Assembly (NCBI RefSeq): GCF_024220585.1
Contig: NZ_JAMXKF010000002.1
Coordinates: 195,392-259,391, forward strand
Length of the DNA: 64,000 nt
DNA from: Dyadobacter diqingensis
Lineage (GTDB): Bacteria; Bacteroidota; Bacteroidia; Cytophagales; Spirosomataceae
Reading direction: 5' to 3'
A program made the translations under genes and the position numbers. Under the pieces are notes generated by a model. That model did not search any database and was not told where the DNA came from. It worked only from the letters and a program-made list of their open reading frames with translations. Below, one piece after another: positions 55,165 to 64,000 of this stretch. Each line of letters opens with the position of its first letter. Position 1 is the stretch's first letter.

Positions 55165-57482
55165 TTAGCGGCGTTATCAATACGTATCTGCAATGTTTTA
55201 TTTTGAAAAACAGGAGTTGTCGTTTTGTGGTTAAGCGAAAAAACGGCTGGTTTCCGGTCGAGGCTAAAAGTGGCATTGATAAGCGGCTGCCCTTGCAAGA
55301 TCAGGTCAAACTTCTCCCCGCTTTTCTGCGCGATCAGATTCAGCTTGGAAAGTGAGCTGAAAAGAGTTTTCTGGTCCCGTCTGAAATAACTCCCATAGGC
55401 CATAAAATAATCCGTGATATCGGCAGCTTGGGGTTGTCCGCTTTTTTCAGGATAGGAAAAACCAAACAGATAAGCATCTGTGTCCCAGCCACCAAAATTA
55501 TTAACACTGTTCAGATGCATGATATGTCCGTCAGCCAGCAGGTTGAGATACAGCTCGGTAACCTTACCGTTCTGTGTGATTTTTAATCCGTTCATTGTCA
55601 GGTTTTCCAGACGTTCGATCACCGGCAGATTTTTATCGTTGAGCGAGTCTTTTAAAATGATCGCGGTGATGAACTTGGTTTCCTTTACCTCCCTGGGATA
55701 TTCGACTGCGTAATGAATTTCAGTCAGATGCTGTGGATCTCTTGCCTTGGGCGCAGAAATTTCAGTGAGCTTCATTTTTTCAGGAAAATCATGATCAAAA
55801 CCGGTTTGCACCAATGTTTCGGGAAACAAGGGACGCACCAGCACCGACGATTTATTGTGACTGATACTAATATCTCCACCTATTTTTTTCGACGTTCCGC
55901 CGGGATGCAGCCGCCATGAAAACTTCCCGGTTTCATGAGCTTTCACGTCATCGACAATGATAATGACCTTATCAAGCCAGATAAAATTGCGAAAATTACG
56001 GGTGAAATTCAGGGCGGTTGGCCCCACGCCGTTAGCCAGAATATACTTGATATGACCGCCATCCATCAGATCGCTTAACTGCCCTCGCACGGGTGAGCCA
56101 TTGTACTGCTGCTCTTTGGGCTGTGCTTTGCCGTTAAATATGACAACATTATGTGCCTCGCTCTGAAAAAAGTAAGCAGGATATTCCTGCGAACCGTACC
56201 AGGAATTGCCCGCATCCTTGATAATATCCTCTCCCTTGTGAAAAAGGATAAAAGAATTGGCATCTGCATGGGAATGGTTCCAGGTATACCCGCTTTTGAC
56301 ACCGAGCATCGTCTCATCTTTTTGCCATGAATTCCGCATCGTAGCCCAATCCATGTCTTCGTACAAAGCAGCGGTTGGCAGGTTGGGAACCGACGGCACT
56401 TTTTCCATATCCGGCTGAATGATAATACCCATGGGCGTATTGGCAAACCAGATATCACGATGCTGCCGCTTTTTCACCTGATCGATGTACCAGCGTATAT
56501 TCGGGTTTTTCTCTCCCAAAGCATACAGCAGTTTCATGACACTTTCACCGGCCACATGTACTTCACTATCCCCAAAATTAAGCGAATAAAGCGCGCCTTC
56601 CCGCGGATAAGAAACCTGACAAAACCAATCAGCGATCTTACCCAGACCCGGCGTTAACGGCTGTTTTTTATGGGGATAAGTATCTTTGAAAGCCAGATTG
56701 AACAATAAAAATTGCTGTATACCGAAGGAAGCGTAACCAACACTTTCGTACATACCTCCGTCCTGATCGATGGTTTTCGGTTTGTTTTGCAAGATGTCAC
56801 CATTAAAACGGTACCATTCTTCCATCCCATTCCCAACAGCTTCTGCCCAGGCCTCAGCCTCGGGGTGTTCATCTTTTATTGCCAGCGCAGCAATTCCGGC
56901 ACTTCCCACACAGGCGCTCCACCAGTTGTGCCCCATCGAATTGAGCGTATGAATCCGTTTGCCGGCAAGCAGCCATTCGTCCAGTGCGGTTTTGATGCCC
57001 ATCCGCACAACGCCTTCGACGATCATTCTTTTTTCTTCTTTATCGAGCTGGTCATAAATCGCATCAAAGCCGATCGCTAACGCCCAGCAGTTACGCGCCG
57101 TTTCCAGGTCCGACAGCCAGGCAGGTTTGCGCTTGAGCATTTCTTCATTGGCCCATGACGGACGGCTGCAAAGTTTTAACAGCACTTCCTTTATCTTGTC
57201 CGCATACTTTTTTTCTCCCGTAACCAGCCAGACCACCGACAGATAATCAAGGTTATCCTTGACATTGCCTTTGACCAGAAAACCGTCAGCCGCGGTCCTC
57301 AGCTCCTGCCAATTGTCAGCCATAGCGGTGTCGGATTTAATGCGTTTTTTTAGCACTTCAATCCGCTCATTTGTAAAGATGAGATACGGGTGCTTTTGCG
57401 CTGTCAGCTTCGTTGTAAAACCAAGCAGGATAACGAGCAGCAATAATTTTTCCAAAACCATGGGTAAGAAATACTTGTACAT
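55161..57482 (-). CDS. Heparinase II/III-family polysaccharide lyase
   Basis: 773 residues with signal peptide (ending GFTTKLTAQ). An N-terminal alpha/alpha toroid with LNSMGHNWWSACVGSAGIAA (Asn/His active-site region) is followed by the heparinase II/III-like beta-sandwich: WNHSHADANSFILFHKGEDI (catalytic His), SEAHNVVIFNGKAQPKEQ and GKFSWRLHPG. Such enzymes cleave uronic-acid-containing chains by beta-elimination, making unsaturated ends for the GH88 enzyme downstream. The exact substrate (heparin-like, alginate, pectin-like or an exopolysaccharide) cannot be told. It follows the GH127 gene by 33 bases and overlaps the hydrolase by four. Confidence 0.87.
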   Translation of the reverse strand: MYKYFLPMVLEKLLLLVILLGFTTKLTAQKHPYLIFTNERIEVLKKRIKSDTAMADNWQELRTAADGFLVKGNVKDNLDYLSVVWLVTGEKKYADKIKEVLLKLCSRPSWANEEMLKRKPAWLSDLETARNCWALAIGFDAIYDQLDKEEKRMIVEGVVRMGIKTALDEWLLAGKRIHTLNSMGHNWWSACVGSAGIAALAIKDEHPEAEAWAEAVGNGMEEWYRFNGDILQNKPKTIDQDGGMYESVGYASFGIQQFLLFNLAFKDTYPHKKQPLTPGLGKIADWFCQVSYPREGALYSLNFGDSEVHVAGESVMKLLYALGEKNPNIRWYIDQVKKRQHRDIWFANTPMGIIIQPDMEKVPSVPNLPTAALYEDMDWATMRNSWQKDETMLGVKSGYTWNHSHADANSFILFHKGEDIIKDAGNSWYGSQEYPAYFFQSEAHNVVIFNGKAQPKEQQYNGSPVRGQLSDLMDGGHIKYILANGVGPTALNFTRNFRNFIWLDKVIIIVDDVKAHETGKFSWRLHPGGTSKKIGGDISISHNKSSVLVRPLFPETLVQTGFDHDFPEKMKLTEISAPKARDPQHLTEIHYAVEYPREVKETKFITAIILKDSLNDKNLPVIERLENLTMNGLKITQNGKVTELYLNLLADGHIMHLNSVNNFGGWDTDAYLFGFSYPEKSGQPQAADITDYFMAYGSYFRRDQKTLFSSLSKLNLIAQKSGEKFDLILQGQPLINATFSLDRKPAVFSLNHKTTTPVFQNKTLQIRIDNAAK

Positions 57483-57515
57483 GCGTGTGATGGGGATAAG
57501 CTTTTCAATGGATGA

Positions 57516-59447
57516 TTATGGTCGTTTAACGTCCCAGTAAACCACATATCTGCTTCTGTGAATATCATACAACGGACGCAGGGTCACGCCGTTTTTTTCA
57601 ATTCTAAAAGTCAGATCGTCGGGACTGACACGGGAAAGACCGGTTTGTGGATTTTTGGAATCGATATCCAGACTTCGGGTGATATCCGCCGGCACCTGAT
57701 AATTGTAGGTATAATAATCGTTGTATAACCCGGGATTTGAATAGGGCGCAGGCTTACGGACTGTACTGCCGCCCAAATCTCCGGCCAGTACAATCGGACC
57801 AAAGGTGAATGCGACTTTATTTTCATGATCATTCGTTGCCACCGCGCCCAGCGCCATCGGAAAACTGATCTCCACTGTATCACCTGCCTTCCATTTTCGT
57901 TCAATCGCGATATAACCTTCCGATAACTCCGGTTTCGAAACGCGACCGTTTATTTTCACTTGCGCAACTCCCGCCACCCAGGAAGGATTCCGCACATGCA
58001 GCGTCCAGGCAGCGGCATTGCTTTTTTCGATCGTGAACACGGTCGTACCGGATTTCGGGAATGCAGTTTCCTGTCTGATTTTTATGCCTTTGTTTTTCCA
58101 GTCAAGCCGGGAAGGAATAAACAGATTGACAAAAAGAGAAGCATCGTGATGATAATAAATGGCCTCTCCGTATTTGGCCTGGTTCTCAAAACCACTGCCC
58201 ACGCAGCACCAGAACGAATTTTCGGGTGTGCTGTACACTTTATGAGCTCCCGGCAACATCGGCAGAAAGTACGAAATCATACCGGTGGCGGGATCCTGCT
58301 GGCCTAAAATATGGTTGTATAACGCCTTCTCGTAATAATCTGCGTACTTCACATCACCACGCTGACAAAAAAGATGGCGCGTCAGTTTCAGCATATTGTA
58401 AACATTACAGGACTCTCCAGTGTAACCCGTCAAATGCCCGGACTGATGATCAGGCTCAAAAAACTTTTCCTTATCACTGTTGCTGCCTGTCACGAAAGAA
58501 TGATGATCGATCACCGTCTGCCAGAAAAAATCAGCTGTTTTACCGCCTTCACCGGCACCTTCCAATTCATAGTTTCGGGCAAAGCCCAGCAGTTTGGGAA
58601 TGTAAGTATTGGCGTGTTTTTTATCGAGAATATCCTTGCCTTCTTTCAACGGGTCGAGCATTTCATTGTGATAGAAAAACTCAGCCAGCCATTTACTTTC
58701 CCGGTTTCCTGTGATCGCATACAGGTTGTAAAAACACTCGTTGATCCCACCAAACTCATTTCTAAGCATCACAGCACGCTGCGCGGCAGACAGCGGTTGA
58801 AGTTTTTGGTATGCCCAGGAGGCCATACCGGAAGCAATTTCCAGTGCCTGCCGGTTGTCGCAGTAAAGGTATTGGTCCAGGAGTCCGGCGAAAATCTTAT
58901 GCAGCGTATACCATGGAGCCCACACTTTTTTCCCGGCCAGATTCCGGTTGATAAGCTCCTGCGGATAAGCACTCAGATATCCGTTTTGGTTCAGTATTTT
59001 CTGTACTTCTGCAAGTCCGGAAACGAGGCTATCACTCTTTAACTTAAATCGCTGATCGCCCGTCGAAGCATACATGAGCGCAAGACCAGACAGGATATGA
59101 CCCGTGGAATGCCCGCGAAGTTCACAATCCAGCGACTCCCAGCCACCGAGTTTTTTCACCTCGAAATATCCTCCTTCATTACCGCTGTAAATTCCGGCGT
59201 TGGTTCTGAAACTATGTAGCAGCTGACGGCTCTGAATCGCAAGCAGCCATTGCTGTTCACGTTCCATGTTTTCCCGGAAACGGCTGTCAAGTAACGTCAC
59301 ATCCTGAAGATCGAAACTGTAACGGGCCGGTTTTGACTGGTCTTCCACAGCAAACTTGCCCCCATGCTGCCCCGGATAATGCGACTGAGCGCGCAATCCC
59401 AGCGAAATAGTGGCAAAAAACGCCAGGCTTAAAAAATATTTCTGCAT
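57516..59447 (-). CDS. GH127-type beta-L-arabinofuranosidase (DUF1680)
   Basis: About 643 residues with signal peptide (MQKYFLSLAFFATISLGLRA). Family blocks: NGYLSAYPQELINRN, WAPWYTLHKIFAGLLDQYLY, TGESCNVYNMLKLTRHLF (Glu and Cys) and ENSFWCCVGSGFENQAKYGE, where the Cys pair and nearby Glu form the zinc-cysteine active site of GH127/GH146 enzymes. They remove terminal L-arabinofuranose. The frame extends to 59483, but the ATG at 59447 gives the proper signal peptide. First gene of the GH127-heparinase-hydrolase-GH88 group; no T9SS tail, so periplasmic. Confidence 0.88.
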   Translation of the reverse strand: MQKYFLSLAFFATISLGLRAQSHYPGQHGGKFAVEDQSKPARYSFDLQDVTLLDSRFRENMEREQQWLLAIQSRQLLHSFRTNAGIYSGNEGGYFEVKKLGGWESLDCELRGHSTGHILSGLALMYASTGDQRFKLKSDSLVSGLAEVQKILNQNGYLSAYPQELINRNLAGKKVWAPWYTLHKIFAGLLDQYLYCDNRQALEIASGMASWAYQKLQPLSAAQRAVMLRNEFGGINECFYNLYAITGNRESKWLAEFFYHNEMLDPLKEGKDILDKKHANTYIPKLLGFARNYELEGAGEGGKTADFFWQTVIDHHSFVTGSNSDKEKFFEPDHQSGHLTGYTGESCNVYNMLKLTRHLFCQRGDVKYADYYEKALYNHILGQQDPATGMISYFLPMLPGAHKVYSTPENSFWCCVGSGFENQAKYGEAIYYHHDASLFVNLFIPSRLDWKNKGIKIRQETAFPKSGTTVFTIEKSNAAAWTLHVRNPSWVAGVAQVKINGRVSKPELSEGYIAIERKWKAGDTVEISFPMALGAVATNDHENKVAFTFGPIVLAGDLGGSTVRKPAPYSNPGLYNDYYTYNYQVPADITRSLDIDSKNPQTGLSRVSPDDLTFRIEKNGVTLRPLYDIHRSRYVVYWDVKRP

Positions 59448-59510
59448 CACTTTTTGAATTATTATGCCGAAGCCGACATCCATGTTTTACCTCGCGATCG
59501 CATTCATTTT

Positions 59511-59549
59511 TAATAGCTCAGTAAGACGTAAAACCTGACTGAGCTATTA
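59511..59549. terminator. 12-bp perfect hairpin after alginate-lyase-like gene
   Basis: TAATAGCTCAGT pairs with ACTGAGCTATTA. It sits 10 bases after the stop of the minus-strand lyase gene and before GH127, so it probably ends or attenuates that transcript. The T-rich side (TTTTATTTTT) is on the plus strand, where no gene needs it. Confidence 0.6.
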
Positions 59550-59558
59550 ATTTTATTT

Positions 59559-62500
59559 TTACTTAACCACCGCGACTTTTAAAATTTCGGCGGGTTGGTT
59601 ATTCCTGATGATATGCAGCAGATATAGCCCGCCAGAGAAATTCTTAGCACTTACGACCGCAACAGGATTTTTTTCATCGTTGTAAATCAGTTTTCCCGAC
59701 ACATCAAAAACCTTGATCTCTTTAACATCTTGCCAGTTGTCGGTCTGAATGGTGATCTTGTCCGTCACGGGATTAGGATATAAAACCGTTCTTGCGTCAG
59801 CATCAAATGGGACTGACCGGATCATGCTGTAAGCAAATGTCTGGTCCTGATCCACCATTTTCAGGCGATACAGGTTTTCGCCCTCAACTGGACCGCTGGT
59901 GAACGGACGGGCATCTTCAAAACGGTATTCAGTCAAAGTACTACTTTCGCGGCTCGAAAGAATTCTCCCGATCGCATCCCAGTTTTTCCCGTTACGGCTC
60001 CGTTGAATCTCAAAGTGATCGCTATTCGTTTCGGCACTGGTTTTCCAGGTTAACAACACCGCCCTGCCATTGTTTTCACCACCTGATTTCCTGGCATTAA
60101 AAGAAACCAGCTTTACGGGCAGTACGGATACGTCATTGGCGATGGTAAATGGCGAAAACGCCGACACGCCGGTAAACGTCATAAGGGCATCCGTTCCAGT
60201 CCCGGTTATAGCATTTGCAGCACCGCCCAGCGTTTCCCAGGCAGAAGTTCCGGCATTGTAATGCAGCAGTCTCATCGCATACGAGGGATTAAAGTTGGCA
60301 TTGCCCTGCGTATTGTTATAACCAAAAGTCAGATCGGTAACAGATGGATTAACCGGTGTGATATTCCAGGTTCGGTTCAGCGTAATGTTTGCATTTGGAA
60401 CGGAAGCGGGAGCTGAATTCCCTTCTCTGACATTTACCGTAAAAACCGTTTCGGAAGTTGGCTTAACCGTTAAAGGGTTATAACTCAAAGCTCCGTTACC
60501 CAGCCAGAAAGGCGTTGAAACACCGGCGCTGACCAAACGCGTAATTGCCCCGGATTGATTTTCACCCATAAAGGAGAACCACTGTGCAGGAACGCCTCCA
60601 CCCACAAATTCGAGTGAAGTCGGTTTGATGGTATAAGTACCGGTTGAGATCACCGTAATACTCGTCACAACTCCATTTGTTAGATTTCCAATGGCATAGG
60701 TCGGCGATAAATTGTTTGATGTGGTACCTCCGTTAAAATAAACACTGGGTGGTGTTACGTAACCTGAACCTCCGTTTCCATCGAAAGTATAAGTGCCAAC
60801 AGCAGGATTGTTGCCGCTGAAAGTCACTCCGCCCAGACCGTTGGCCACAGCGGCGGTTCCTGTAAAATTGCTGGTATTGACACTTTGCCCGACCGTGCCA
60901 TGAGTTAAATTCAATGCCACGCTTGCGCCATCCACAACACCTCCGTCTGCGACATTAACATTAATTTTCTGCGCTGACCGAAACCGGAACAAGCGCACCG
61001 TCGAACCCAATTTTAAAACGCCATTGACATTAACTGTTACGAGATTGGCATCAGTCTGGCGGTTGGTTACCAGATTAAACTGGGCATCGGAGCAATCCAG
61101 CGTGCCATTGATGTTGTACGTCATGGAAGAGCCGGTGTTATTAGCCGCTGTAAGTCCATAGGCCGTGCCATAAGCACCGTGAAACGCACCATTTCCATTA
61201 CTCCCGTTAAGTTTTACCGTTTTACCTTCGTTAATCACCAGTACTTTTGTTCCGGCGCCCGTGTTTCCATTTTGCAATGTAAGGCTTGAAACGCTTGAAC
61301 CGGCATAGTTACGCAGCTCCATATTGATGTCAATAATGATCGTTTGTGTCGCCGCGTTATTGCCATTGGGGGCAAAACGGGCGATGTTAACAATTCCGGA
61401 GCCGGTAAATGTTGTAGTACCTGAGCCATTGACAAAAATCCGGATTCCTGACCCAACCGTCGTGACAGGCGAACCCGCGGGTGCACCTAACCGTCCGTGA
61501 ATGGTTATCGTGACTGCCTTGTTAGTGATCAGACTGCTGACGCTTCCGGCAGGAACAGTCGTTGAGGCCAATACGCCTGACTCCGTAATGACAAAATCAT
61601 TGACCGTGAAAGTACTCGACATCGTATGCTCCCCGCTGATGGTAGTCAATCCCGAAACAGTCAGAGTAGTCTGTTGTAACAAAACTCCACCTGACTGGAT
61701 CGTCAGATTTTTGATCAAACCCGCCGTAGTCGCGAGCGTTACGGTGTGACCAGCCAGAATATGAACATTGCTGCTGGCATTTGGTGCCGTCGTTGTGGTG
61801 CCGGATACACCTCCGTTGCCATCAGAAATATTCCAACTACCGCCGTTCCAGTTGATATTGCCGGACGAAACATAATCCCCCGCGGCAATCCCCGAAACGG
61901 TGAGCATCTGTGACACGCCGGACGCCGGACTATACGTATCATCGCCAGCCTGAGTTGCTGTGATCGTGGTCACTCCCGGCCCAACGACATGCACCTGATT
62001 GTTTACAATGGTCGCAACGGAGGTATTGGAGCTGATATAACTGACAGGCAGTCCGGAAGTGGCACTTGCGCCGGGATTAAAATCAGCAGCCCCGATATTT
62101 TTGGCTGGCAAAGGAGCAAAATCGATCGTCTGCGATTGTAGCGCAGACAAATAACTAATGTTGAAATGATTTAGAGCAAAAACATTGCTGGTTCCTGAGA
62201 TAAAAACCCGCATACTCTGGACGCCGGCGTGTAAAGTAAAACCGGTGGCCACGGTTATATCCTGCCAGTCCTGAGCACCGTTGGAATGCCCGCTGCCGAA
62301 CGGAATTGCCACCTGCCCGGTTTTGTCGATACCGTCAAACTCAATTTTTAAAAATCCGCTTGCCGCACTGGACCCATACCGCGCATCCAGTTTGTACTTG
62401 CCGGAGGTTGGGACGGCCACCGTATAGTTCATCCACTCCCCGTCTTCCAGATTTGTAAGATTATAACCACCTTCCGAACTGACCTCAATGTCAACGGCTT

Positions 62501-64000
62501 CACCGGTGCGGTATTGGCTACCTGTATTGGCAGGCGTTAAATCATGGTAAACCTTTCCCTCGCCATCATTCACAAACTGATCAAAATTTTCCGCCTCGAT
62601 TTTCCCCGGCAGCACGTTCATTTTGTAAACAGGATTGCCATTGACAAATTCCACAGGGTCGCCCGGACTGTTTGCCGCCCTCCGGAAAGTAAGCCCACCC
62701 CACCCCGGATGATCAACCTGAAAGCCCTGCCCTTCCAGACCATATTCGTTTGTTGAAGCGTCAAAGCTGCGTTTCAGCCATTTGTAGCGGTTGGGATCCA
62801 AACCGATACGGTCCTTGTAATGGCCCAGCGACATTTCCAAAAACGGCACTTCATTAAATTTGAAACTTTGTCCACGTGTCAGTCTTGTCAGGTCGCCACC
62901 GTTCCATGGATTGATTTTCTTTGAAAACCAGCGGCCGCTTCTGTCTCTGCGCTGAATAAATTCCCCGTTTTCAGCAGTCGGCTCCCAGGGTGCAGGCTGA
63001 TCGGCAAAAGTATAGTTCAGAGACATGTTATACCGCATTCCAAACTCGATTCCCAGCAAAGGCCGGTAATCCAGAAAGCTGTATATATCATCTCCCTGGC
63101 TCCACGCCATCTCACACATGGTGTTGATATTAGAAACCCCGCTCACAGCATGTCCCTGATCCCGTGAACTCTCCTGACACTGCCCATTTTCCCAGATGTA
63201 ATTACTGATCAATTCATTATAACCATAATCAAGTATAGTGGTCTCAGTATAAGGAGATACCGTATTGTATTCATCGTAATATTCATTGGAAGAGGCTACC
63301 GGTGCAGCTGTCACGATACGCGGACCCGGAGGATATGGAAGATCGTCGGTGCGATGCGGCAAACCTTTCGTGTAACGCAGAGCGCGGTCATAAATGATTT
63401 CGTTATCCATGAAAATACCGATAGCCATAATGCCCCGCATCGCAAAAATACCCTGATTTCCATGGCGTCCGGGATCTCCGTTGTACGTGTACCAGTAGAA
63501 AGTCGCATCTTCGGCATCGATCGCCGCGGTTGGCTCTGCTGTGGTGGAATATCCCGGATATACCAGCATATCTTTGAATTTACCAATATCCGTTGCAGAC
63601 CAGCCGGGATAAGTATTTTTTATAATTTCGGCACCTTCCAGCATTTTCCAGATCACACGGCCTGCGTCAAGTGCCTTGGTACCATTCGATTCGATGTGCG
63701 TGATATTAACCCAGGCATTAAAAATTGACACACATTTCTGCGCATGCCGCTCGTCACCGGTGATGTACCACATGATCGAATTGTAGTAAGCTGCCAGGGC
63801 GTCGTACTTAAATTTTTCGTAATTGTAGCCGGGCAACGCCGCAGGTTCAACCAGCCGTGTCACACCCGGATCTCCCTGGACCGCATAGTTATAACTGGCG
63901 TAGGGATTTTGCGAGAGATTCTGAAACGAAGTTTTCCAGGGTTCCTTACCTGCCTGCACCATGTATTTCATCCGGTCGAGATCCGATCTTTTATGGGATA
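59559..64000 (-). CDS. Alginate-lyase-like T9SS protein with CBM6, 5' end outside window
   Basis: The frame stays open to the window edge (1470 residues from the Met at 63971, plus ten more codons reading SHKRSDLDRMK in sense), so the N-terminus and signal peptide are missing. Domains: alginate-lyase superfamily toroid (about 1-390; RSDLDRMKYMVQAGKEPWK, SRDQGHAVSGVSNINTMCEM with the catalytic His region), CBM6 (about 455-610; GKIEAENFDQF, LEDGEWMNYTV), a Big/Ig-like domain (about 615-690), a long Thr/Asn/Gly-rich beta-helix-like stretch (about 700-1150), and a T9SS tail (SAETNSDHFEIQRSRNGKNW to ILKVAVVK). Secreted or surface-bound enzyme that likely binds and cleaves a uronate-containing polysaccharide. 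Confidence 0.87.
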   Translation of the reverse strand, partial: SHKRSDLDRMKYMVQAGKEPWKTSFQNLSQNPYASYNYAVQGDPGVTRLVEPAALPGYNYEKFKYDALAAYYNSIMWYITGDERHAQKCVSIFNAWVNITHIESNGTKALDAGRVIWKMLEGAEIIKNTYPGWSATDIGKFKDMLVYPGYSTTAEPTAAIDAEDATFYWYTYNGDPGRHGNQGIFAMRGIMAIGIFMDNEIIYDRALRYTKGLPHRTDDLPYPPGPRIVTAAPVASSNEYYDEYNTVSPYTETTILDYGYNELISNYIWENGQCQESSRDQGHAVSGVSNINTMCEMAWSQGDDIYSFLDYRPLLGIEFGMRYNMSLNYTFADQPAPWEPTAENGEFIQRRDRSGRWFSKKINPWNGGDLTRLTRGQSFKFNEVPFLEMSLGHYKDRIGLDPNRYKWLKRSFDASTNEYGLEGQGFQVDHPGWGGLTFRRAANSPGDPVEFVNGNPVYKMNVLPGKIEAENFDQFVNDGEGKVYHDLTPANTGSQYRTGEAVDIEVSSEGGYNLTNLEDGEWMNYTVAVPTSGKYKLDARYGSSAASGFLKIEFDGIDKTGQVAIPFGSGHSNGAQDWQDITVATGFTLHAGVQSMRVFISGTSNVFALNHFNISYLSALQSQTIDFAPLPAKNIGAADFNPGASATSGLPVSYISSNTSVATIVNNQVHVVGPGVTTITATQAGDDTYSPASGVSQMLTVSGIAAGDYVSSGNINWNGGSWNISDGNGGVSGTTTTAPNASSNVHILAGHTVTLATTAGLIKNLTIQSGGVLLQQTTLTVSGLTTISGEHTMSSTFTVNDFVITESGVLASTTVPAGSVSSLITNKAVTITIHGRLGAPAGSPVTTVGSGIRIFVNGSGTTTFTGSGIVNIARFAPNGNNAATQTIIIDINMELRNYAGSSVSSLTLQNGNTGAGTKVLVINEGKTVKLNGSNGNGAFHGAYGTAYGLTAANNTGSSMTYNINGTLDCSDAQFNLVTNRQTDANLVTVNVNGVLKLGSTVRLFRFRSAQKINVNVADGGVVDGASVALNLTHGTVGQSVNTSNFTGTAAVANGLGGVTFSGNNPAVGTYTFDGNGGSGYVTPPSVYFNGGTTSNNLSPTYAIGNLTNGVVTSITVISTGTYTIKPTSLEFVGGGVPAQWFSFMGENQSGAITRLVSAGVSTPFWLGNGALSYNPLTVKPTSETVFTVNVREGNSAPASVPNANITLNRTWNITPVNPSVTDLTFGYNNTQGNANFNPSYAMRLLHYNAGTSAWETLGGAANAITGTGTDALMTFTGVSAFSPFTIANDVSVLPVKLVSFNARKSGGENNGRAVLLTWKTSAETNSDHFEIQRSRNGKNWDAIGRILSSRESSTLTEYRFEDARPFTSGPVEGENLYRLKMVDQDQTFAYSMIRSVPFDADARTVLYPNPVTDKITIQTDNWQDVKEIKVFDVSGKLIYNDEKNPVAVVSAKNFSGGLYLLHIIRNNQPAEILKVAVVK

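Noticed and set aside
1..64000. tRNA, rRNA, CRISPR array, insertion sequence or prophage
   Set aside because: No T-loop or anticodon-arm signature, spaced repeat series, transposase, integrase or phage gene was recognised in the spacers or frames read.

Overview
The window reads as a chromosomal segment of a Bacteroidota bacterium, most likely of the Cytophagales (Dyadobacter/Spirosoma-like). This is inferred from type IX secretion (T9SS) C-terminal sorting domains on several very large exported proteins, Bacteroidota-type families (YfhO, DUF1361, DUF5018/IPT lipoprotein, LytTR/LytS pair, ABC-2 permease fused to an M1 peptidase), weak or absent Shine-Dalgarno sequences and frequent TTG starts. 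No rRNA, tRNA, CRISPR array, insertion sequence or phage gene was recognised.

Region 1 (1-2339): the 3'-truncated end of a large exported protein and an adjacent DUF5018/IPT lipoprotein, both on the minus strand and 12 bases apart. Region 2 (2654-21492, minus strand): a nine-gene, tightly packed operon and the most striking content. In transcription order it encodes a 2344-residue iterative PKS/PUFA-synthase-like megasynthase (two nitronate-monooxygenase/enoyl-reductase-like barrels, KS, AT, two ACPs, KR), a second 1433-residue synthase (KS, AT, DH, C-terminal phosphopantetheinyl transferase), a free ACP, an alpha/beta hydrolase, two GT1 glycosyltransferases and three tandem PapA5-like acyltransferases. 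Together they look like a self-activating pathway that builds a polyketide or fatty chain, glycosylates it and acylates it: a putative acylated glycolipid. A hairpin with a U-tract at 2447-2475 ends the operon.

Region 3 (21493-31570): long AT-rich spacers, a frameshifted and internally deleted remnant of a T9SS cargo gene, a small unknown gene, a 1406-residue T9SS-exported surface protein, an exported esterase-GH5 fusion and a small exported protein. A TTCTACAA-like motif recurs in the upstream regions of the PKS operon, the surface protein and the esterase-GH5 gene. Region 4 (31677-51413): mostly housekeeping or single-gene functions, namely a GNAT acetyltransferase, YfhO membrane protein, repeat lipoprotein, TruC, a methyltransferase, DUF1361 protein, DEAD-box helicase, BioB, a LytTR/LytS two-component pair next to an ABC exporter whose permease is fused to an M1 aminopeptidase, inositol-3-phosphate synthase with a LacI-type palindrome upstream, an ankyrin protein and a diheme cytochrome c.

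Region 5 (52198-64000): after a small exported protein, a minus-strand carbohydrate-degradation cluster: an alginate-lyase-like/CBM6 T9SS protein (5' end outside the window), GH127, heparinase II/III-like lyase, an alpha/beta hydrolase and GH88. The enzyme set suggests a uronic-acid-containing polysaccharide carrying L-arabinofuranose; no SusC/SusD pair lies in the window. A REP-like double hairpin sits in this cluster and supplies the stop codon of the hydrolase.
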